From Propylenella binzhouense (GTDB lineage: Bacteria > Pseudomonadota > Alphaproteobacteria > Rhizobiales > Afifellaceae), in contig NZ_SPKJ01000035.1 of the NCBI RefSeq assembly GCF_009866965.1, forward strand, positions 1 to 38,179: a stretch of DNA of 38,179 nucleotides. The letters run 5' to 3'. Under the pieces are notes generated by a model. It saw nothing but the letters and a program-made list of their open reading frames with translations. It had not been told where the DNA came from and made no database searches. A program made the position numbers and the translations under genes. Shown one piece after another: positions 34,540-38,179 of this stretch. How positions within the stretch are numbered: position 1 is the first letter of the stretch; every line of letters starts with the position of its first letter.

Positions 34540-35535
34540 TCACTTGCCCCGGTAAGCGTCGATGATCGCCTTGCCGTCGTCCCCCGCCTGCTTCAGCCAT
34601 TCCCCGGTCATCACCTCGCCATATCCCTTGAGGTCGCTCGCGAGCGCATCGGCCGGCTTCTCGACCTTCATGCCGTTGTCGCTGAGCCCCTTCAGGGTCC
34701 GGCCGGTATAGTCCTTGGCCATCTGGAGCCCGCGCGTGGCGGCCTCGGCGGCGCAGTCCTCGACCGCCTTCCGGTCCGTCTCGGAGAGGCCCTCGAACGC
34801 ATCCTTGTTGGCGAAGACCGTGTTGCGCGGCAGCCAGGCGTCGACCTCGTAGAAATAGCCGAGCTGCTCCCACACCTTGGAATCGTAGCCGGTGGCGCCC
34901 GACGAGATGAAGCTGTCGACGACGCCGGTGGCGAGCGCCTGGCTGAGCTCCGCCGCTTCGATCTGGACCGGCTGCATGCCGGCGAGCTCGGCGATCCGCG
35001 CGGTGGCGGCGTTGTAGGCGCGGAACTTCACCCCCTTGAGGTCCGCCGCCGAGGCGATCGGCTTCTTGGTGTAGAGGCCCTGCGGCGGCCAGGCGACCGA
35101 GTAGAGGTAGACGAGGTTCTGGCTGTCGAGCAGCGCCGCGACCTTCGGTTCGGCCGCGGTCCAGAGCTTCTCCGCATCGTCGAACGAAGTCGCCAGGAAC
35201 GGGATCGAATCGACGCCGAAGAGGACGTTCTCGTTGGCATGCGCGGAGAGCAGCCGCTCGCCGATCGGCGCCTGCCCCGTCTGCACCGCCCGCTTGATGT
35301 CGTTGCCCTTGAAGAGCGCGCCGTTCGGGTGCGTGACGATGGTGACGGCGCCCTTGGTGGCGTCGGTCACGCACTTGCCGAACGCGGCGGCATTCTCCGA
35401 ATGGAAGTTCGAGGCGGGATAGGCGAGCGGCATGTCCCAGGTTTCGGCGGCCGCGACGCCGGTCAGGAGCGCGGCGCCCGCCGCGGCGCCGGACAGGGCT
35501 TGGATCACTGATTTGAACGTCACGTCTCCCTCCAT
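34540..35535 (-). CDS. dctP: TRAP transporter periplasmic solute-binding protein DctP
   Basis: This 331-residue protein starts at 35535 behind GGGAGGAAGCG. It has a Sec signal peptide (~1-30, ending GVAAAETWDM). The binding-protein fold shows KGVKFRAYNAATARIAELAG, with Arg in the position that usually anchors the ligand carboxylate, and ALATGVVDSFISSG. It captures the substrate for DctQM. Neighbouring genes suggest control by the LysR protein immediately upstream on the same strand (139 bases). Confidence 0.93.
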   Translation of the reverse strand: MEGDVTFKSVIQALSGAAAGAALLTGVAAAETWDMPLAYPASNFHSENAAAFGKCVTDATKGAVTIVTHPNGALFKGNDIKRAVQTGQAPIGERLLSAHANENVLFGVDSIPFLATSFDDAEKLWTAAEPKVAALLDSQNLVYLYSVAWPPQGLYTKKPIASAADLKGVKFRAYNAATARIAELAGMQPVQIEAAELSQALATGVVDSFISSGATGYDSKVWEQLGYFYEVDAWLPRNTVFANKDAFEGLSETDRKAVEDCAAEAATRGLQMAKDYTGRTLKGLSDNGMKVEKPADALASDLKGYGEVMTGEWLKQAGDDGKAIIDAYRGK

Positions 35536-35674
35536 CGCTTCCTCCCGCAATAGAAGCGGTCGCGGAACGCCGGCGCAAGCCGGACTTGCGTCGAGGCGGG
35601 GGGATGATTGGAAAGGACCGCCCGGAACGCTGGACGGGCGGGGCGACGGCCTTGCGGAGGCGGCTCGTGGCGAT

Positions 35675-36586
35675 TCAGAGCGCGGCGGTGCGGGCCATGC
35701 GCCGGACGACGCCCCTGAAGTGCTGGACCGCGCGGGAGCGGTCGCCGCGGCGGTAGACGATCTGGAGCGGCGCATTGATGCCGGGCGCCGCGATCGGCAC
35801 GTAGACGACATTGCCGGCATCCATGCGCCGCATCGAGGCCGGCACGACCGAAATGCCGAAGCCGGCCGCGACCAGGCTCAGCGTCGAAAGCGTGCGCGGC
35901 GTCTCCTGGCCGACATGCGGGCTGAAGCCGGCCGCCACGCAGGCGGCGATGACGGTGTCGTAGAGGCCGGGACCGGCGGACCTGCGATACATCACGAACG
36001 TCTCCTCGGCGAGGTCGGCGAGCCGGATGCCGGCCTCCGGCGGATCGGCCGCCAGCCGGTGGCCGGCCGGGACCGCGAGCACCATCGGTTCGTCGAGAAC
36101 GGATTCGAGCGCGAGTTCCGGCGCGACGCTCGACGGCGTCCGTACGAAGGCGATGTCGAGATGCTCGTGACGGACGAGGTCCGCGAGCTCCACCGTGCCC
36201 CATTCCTCCAGTCCGAGCGCGACCTCCGGCCACTCTTCCCGAAAGGCCCGGATCACCGCAGGCACGAAGGGATGGAACCCGGAGGAGCTCGTGAAGCCTG
36301 CCGCGAGACGGCCGAGCTCGCCGCGCGCCGTCCGCCGCGCCGCCTCGATCGCCCGGTCGAGCCGGCCGGTCAGGACGCGGCCCTCCTCCGCCAGCACCTT
36401 GCCGGCCTCGGTGAGCTCGACGCCCCGCGGCAGGCGGTGGATCAGCGGAACCCCGACGCGCTCCTCGAGCGCCCGGAGCTGGCGGGTGAGCGGCGGCTGC
36501 TGGATGCCCAGGCGTTCGGCGGCCCGCGTGATGGTGCCTTCGTCGGCGACGGCGACCAGGTAGGCCAGATGGCGCAGATCGATCAT
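35675..36586 (-). CDS. LysR-family transcriptional regulator
   Basis: This 303-residue protein is set to start at the ATG at 36586 (MIDLRHLAYLVAV) because AAGG is 7 bases upstream; the ATG at 36592 has no room for a ribosome site. The winged HTH covers residues ~1-60 (GTITRAAERLGIQQPPLTRQ). The effector-binding domain follows (~88-295). It sits directly upstream of the TRAP genes on the same strand, so it probably controls them and itself. Adjacent LysR-TRAP pairs usually respond to the imported acid or a product of it. Confidence 0.9.
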   Translation of the reverse strand: MIDLRHLAYLVAVADEGTITRAAERLGIQQPPLTRQLRALEERVGVPLIHRLPRGVELTEAGKVLAEEGRVLTGRLDRAIEAARRTARGELGRLAAGFTSSSGFHPFVPAVIRAFREEWPEVALGLEEWGTVELADLVRHEHLDIAFVRTPSSVAPELALESVLDEPMVLAVPAGHRLAADPPEAGIRLADLAEETFVMYRRSAGPGLYDTVIAACVAAGFSPHVGQETPRTLSTLSLVAAGFGISVVPASMRRMDAGNVVYVPIAAPGINAPLQIVYRRGDRSRAVQHFRGVVRRMARTAAL

Positions 36587-36589
36587 GTC

Positions 36590-36606
36590 CATACCTTCAG
36601 GGTATG
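36590..36606. promoter_or_regulatory. Palindrome covering the lysR ribosome-binding site
   Basis: CATACC-TTCAG-GGTATG is a perfect 6-bp inverted repeat, read identically in both directions apart from the spacer. Its AT-N11-AT core (ATACCTTCAGGGTAT) is the size of a LysR T-N11-A site. It includes the AAGG of the lysR start. It could be the protein's own operator or an RNA hairpin hiding the ribosome site. Confidence 0.5.
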
Positions 36607-36814
36607 CATTCCGCGCCTTCTATATATTGGACCCGGCCGCCGAGGAAGAGTATTCCTGACGGCAAGAGGTGATCGTACGCCTCGTCTTAAATCGGTTCTC
36701 CCAGTCATCTCGGCCGCGCGGTCGGCGAATTCCGCGCGTGCCTTTCTTCTTGAGGGGGCTTTCGGGAGTATCCGTGATCCTCTGGGAGAGGAACGACAGC
36801 TTTTTATGAACCGT

Positions 36815-36834
36815 GCGCCGGAATGATCCGGCGC
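36815..36834. other. Perfect hairpin before a small gene
   Basis: GCGCCGGA and TCCGGCGC form an 8-bp stem with a 4-base loop (ATGA), 17 bases before the ATG at 36851. It may be a terminator of leftward or rightward transcription or a leader structure. No T-run is present. Confidence 0.4.
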
Positions 36835-36850
36835 GCGACGGGAGACTATC

Positions 36851-37069
36851 ATGTCCGCGCACGCTTCTTCTGTTACCGGCGCACGGGTAAGCTCCATAGT
36901 CAGGCAGAGGTCGGAGCCCGCATGGCGGGCCGCGCTCGGCGCCATCCGGGCAGCGATCCGCATCGCCCAGGCCTTCGACGGCCATCGCCGCCCGTCCGAG
37001 GCGGACCTGGCGCGGCTCGGGATCACGGTCCCGATCGCCTGGCGCGACATTCCGCAGATCCGGGACTGA
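36851..37069 (+). CDS. Small unknown protein
   Basis: This 72-residue basic protein starts at 36851 with GGGAG 7 bases upstream. It has a central amphipathic helix (PAWRAALGAIRAAIRIAQAF) and a C-terminal RRPSEADLARLGI, vaguely like DUF1127-type small proteins. It is the only plus-strand gene in this part, and ends 5 bases before the stop of the convergent glycoside hydrolase. I cannot name it. Confidence 0.55.
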   Translation: MSAHASSVTGARVSSIVRQRSEPAWRAALGAIRAAIRIAQAFDGHRRPSEADLARLGITVPIAWRDIPQIRD

Positions 37070-37074
37070 GCGGG

Positions 37075-38179
37075 TCAGCCCCCCGCGCACTCCACCACCG
37101 TCACGAGCTGGTCTGCCGCATCGGCGCTGGTGCCGGCGCGGATCTCGACGGGCCCGGAGGGCCATTCGGGCGTGAGGTCGGACCCGAGCACCCTGAAATC
37201 GTCCGGTCCGATCGTGGCGGTCGCGGTGACGGTGGCGCCGGCGCGGATCCAGAGCTGCGTCATCGCCTTCAGCGCCAGCACCGGACGGGCGACCGCACCG
37301 CGCAAGGGGCGCACGAAGAAGAACACCGTCGCCCAGCCGTCGGCGCCGCCCTCGTTGGCGACCTCCACGGCGAGCGAGACCGGCACGCCCGGCGCGCAGG
37401 GATGAGGGGCGGCGCGCAGGTTCGCGAGCGCGAAGCGCGTGTAGGAGAGGCCGTGTCCGAACGGAAAGAGCGGTCCGACCGGCGCGTCCAGATATTTGCT
37501 CGTGTAATGCTGCGGGCCTGCGGGCCGGCCGGTCGGGCGCTCCGCATAGAAGATCGGGATCTGGCCGACCGAGGCGGGCCAGCTCACCGCGAGCCGGCCG
37601 GACGGGTTCCACCGTCCGGTGAGGATGTCGGCGACGGCGTTCCCCGCTTCGCTGCCCGGGAACCAGATGGCGAGCACCGCGTCGGCCTTCTCGACGAGCC
37701 AGGGCACGACGAGCGGGCGGCCCGAGGCGAGGAGCACGACCACCGGGCGGCCGAGCGCCAGCACCGCTTCGGCGAGCATCCGCTGGCAGGCTGGCAGGAC
37801 CGGCTCGGCACGGCTTGCCGCCTCCCCGCTCATGCCTGCCGCCTCGCCGAGGCAGAGAAGGACGAGATCGGCCCCGCGCGCGGCCGCGAGCGCCGCCTGC
37901 AGGCCGCCGAGATCCGGATCGTCGATGGCGACGCCGGGCTCGTGGGTGATGGAGGCGTCTGGCAGCGCCGCCCGCAGTCCCGCCACGAGGCTCACCGCCT
38001 CGCGGCCGTCGCCCGCCCCGTACCACGGCCCGAGCATCTCGGGGGCGGCATCGGCGAGCGGCCCGACCATCGCGATCCGCGCCGCGTCCGGCCCGATCGG
38101 AAGGACCGGCCGCTTCAGGCTGAGGAGGACGATCGCGCGCCGCGCCGCCTCGCGCGCGAGCGCGCGGGCCGCCCCGGCT
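37075..38179 (-). CDS. Glycoside hydrolase family 3 (beta-glucosidase-like), C-terminal part
   Basis: The gene runs in from beyond the right edge; 36 codons upstream of the ATG at 38070 remain in frame to the border (REAARRAIVLLSLKRPVLP, as in the family). What is visible is the C-terminal alpha/beta sandwich domain (GPLADAAPEMLG, LLASGRPLVVPWL, IWFPGSEAGNAVADILTG, and FPFGHGLSYTRF). A fibronectin-III-like domain follows (VPVSLAVEVANEGG to the end). The catalytic TIM-barrel with the nucleophile Asp lies outside the window, so the substrate cannot be judged. Glycosidases of this kind release glucose or xylose from the non-reducing end. Confidence 0.9.
   Translation of the reverse strand, partial: AGAARALAREAARRAIVLLSLKRPVLPIGPDAARIAMVGPLADAAPEMLGPWYGAGDGREAVSLVAGLRAALPDASITHEPGVAIDDPDLGGLQAALAAARGADLVLLCLGEAAGMSGEAASRAEPVLPACQRMLAEAVLALGRPVVVLLASGRPLVVPWLVEKADAVLAIWFPGSEAGNAVADILTGRWNPSGRLAVSWPASVGQIPIFYAERPTGRPAGPQHYTSKYLDAPVGPLFPFGHGLSYTRFALANLRAAPHPCAPGVPVSLAVEVANEGGADGWATVFFFVRPLRGAVARPVLALKAMTQLWIRAGATVTATATIGPDDFRVLGSDLTPEWPSGPVEIRAGTSADAADQLVTVVECAGG

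Overview
The window is high-GC DNA from what looks like an alphaproteobacterium. The evidence is the codon use, the TRAP/LysR cluster and a tRNA-Arg(ACG) used as an integration site. I cannot name a genus. About 22.5 kb of it (1699-24281) is an integrated island. Two 113-bp perfect direct repeats, each holding a complete tRNA-Arg(ACG) gene, bound it. A tyrosine recombinase gene lies just inside the right repeat, and a paired TGTGAC motif with identical 11-bp spacing lies just inside each end (candidate integrase arm sites).

Left of the island (1-1698) is a frameshifted, C-terminally truncated OLD-family ATPase/nuclease pseudogene. Inside the island, left to right: a 1418-residue secreted-type RTX protein with an exact 231-bp module repeat (2462-6718); a scarred region with a transposase remnant, a complete IS3-family (IS407-like) element with a 4-bp target duplication, and a small lipoprotein gene that appears broken by both the IS and a ~430-bp inversion (6850-9332); a leftward seven-gene probable defence operon (18726 to 9397); and a satellite-like mobile-element core. 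That core has two divergent HTH/AlpA-like regulators around a palindrome-rich region, a small Cys-rich protein, a candidate iteron origin, a primase/SF3-helicase, a small unknown protein and the integrase (18976-24092).

The defence operon is the most interesting part. In transcription order it encodes a 336-aa unknown protein, a DUF4258-like protein, a uracil-DNA-glycosylase-like protein with an extra C-terminal domain, an MmeI/YeeA-like DNA methyltransferase with no visible nuclease motif, a BrnT toxin, an SF2 helicase whose first ~40 residues match the conserved part of the BrnA antitoxin, and a GIY-YIG (T5orf172/MUG113-type) nuclease. The last four genes overlap one another. My reading is a methylase/helicase/nuclease restriction-like system in which a BrnT toxin is held by an antitoxin segment built into the helicase. 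That is a self-guarding arrangement I do not know from described systems.

Right of the island (24282-38179) is ordinary chromosome with higher GC. It holds a degenerate ~67-bp tandem repeat array; an overlapping TVP38-type membrane protein, FAD disulfide oxidoreductase and orphan histidine kinase; a BASS-type transporter; aquaporin Z; a DUF6064 membrane protein; a LysR-controlled TRAP transporter (DctP, DctQ, DctM) with an alpha/beta hydrolase; a small unknown gene; and the C-terminal part of a family 3 glycoside hydrolase running off the right edge.
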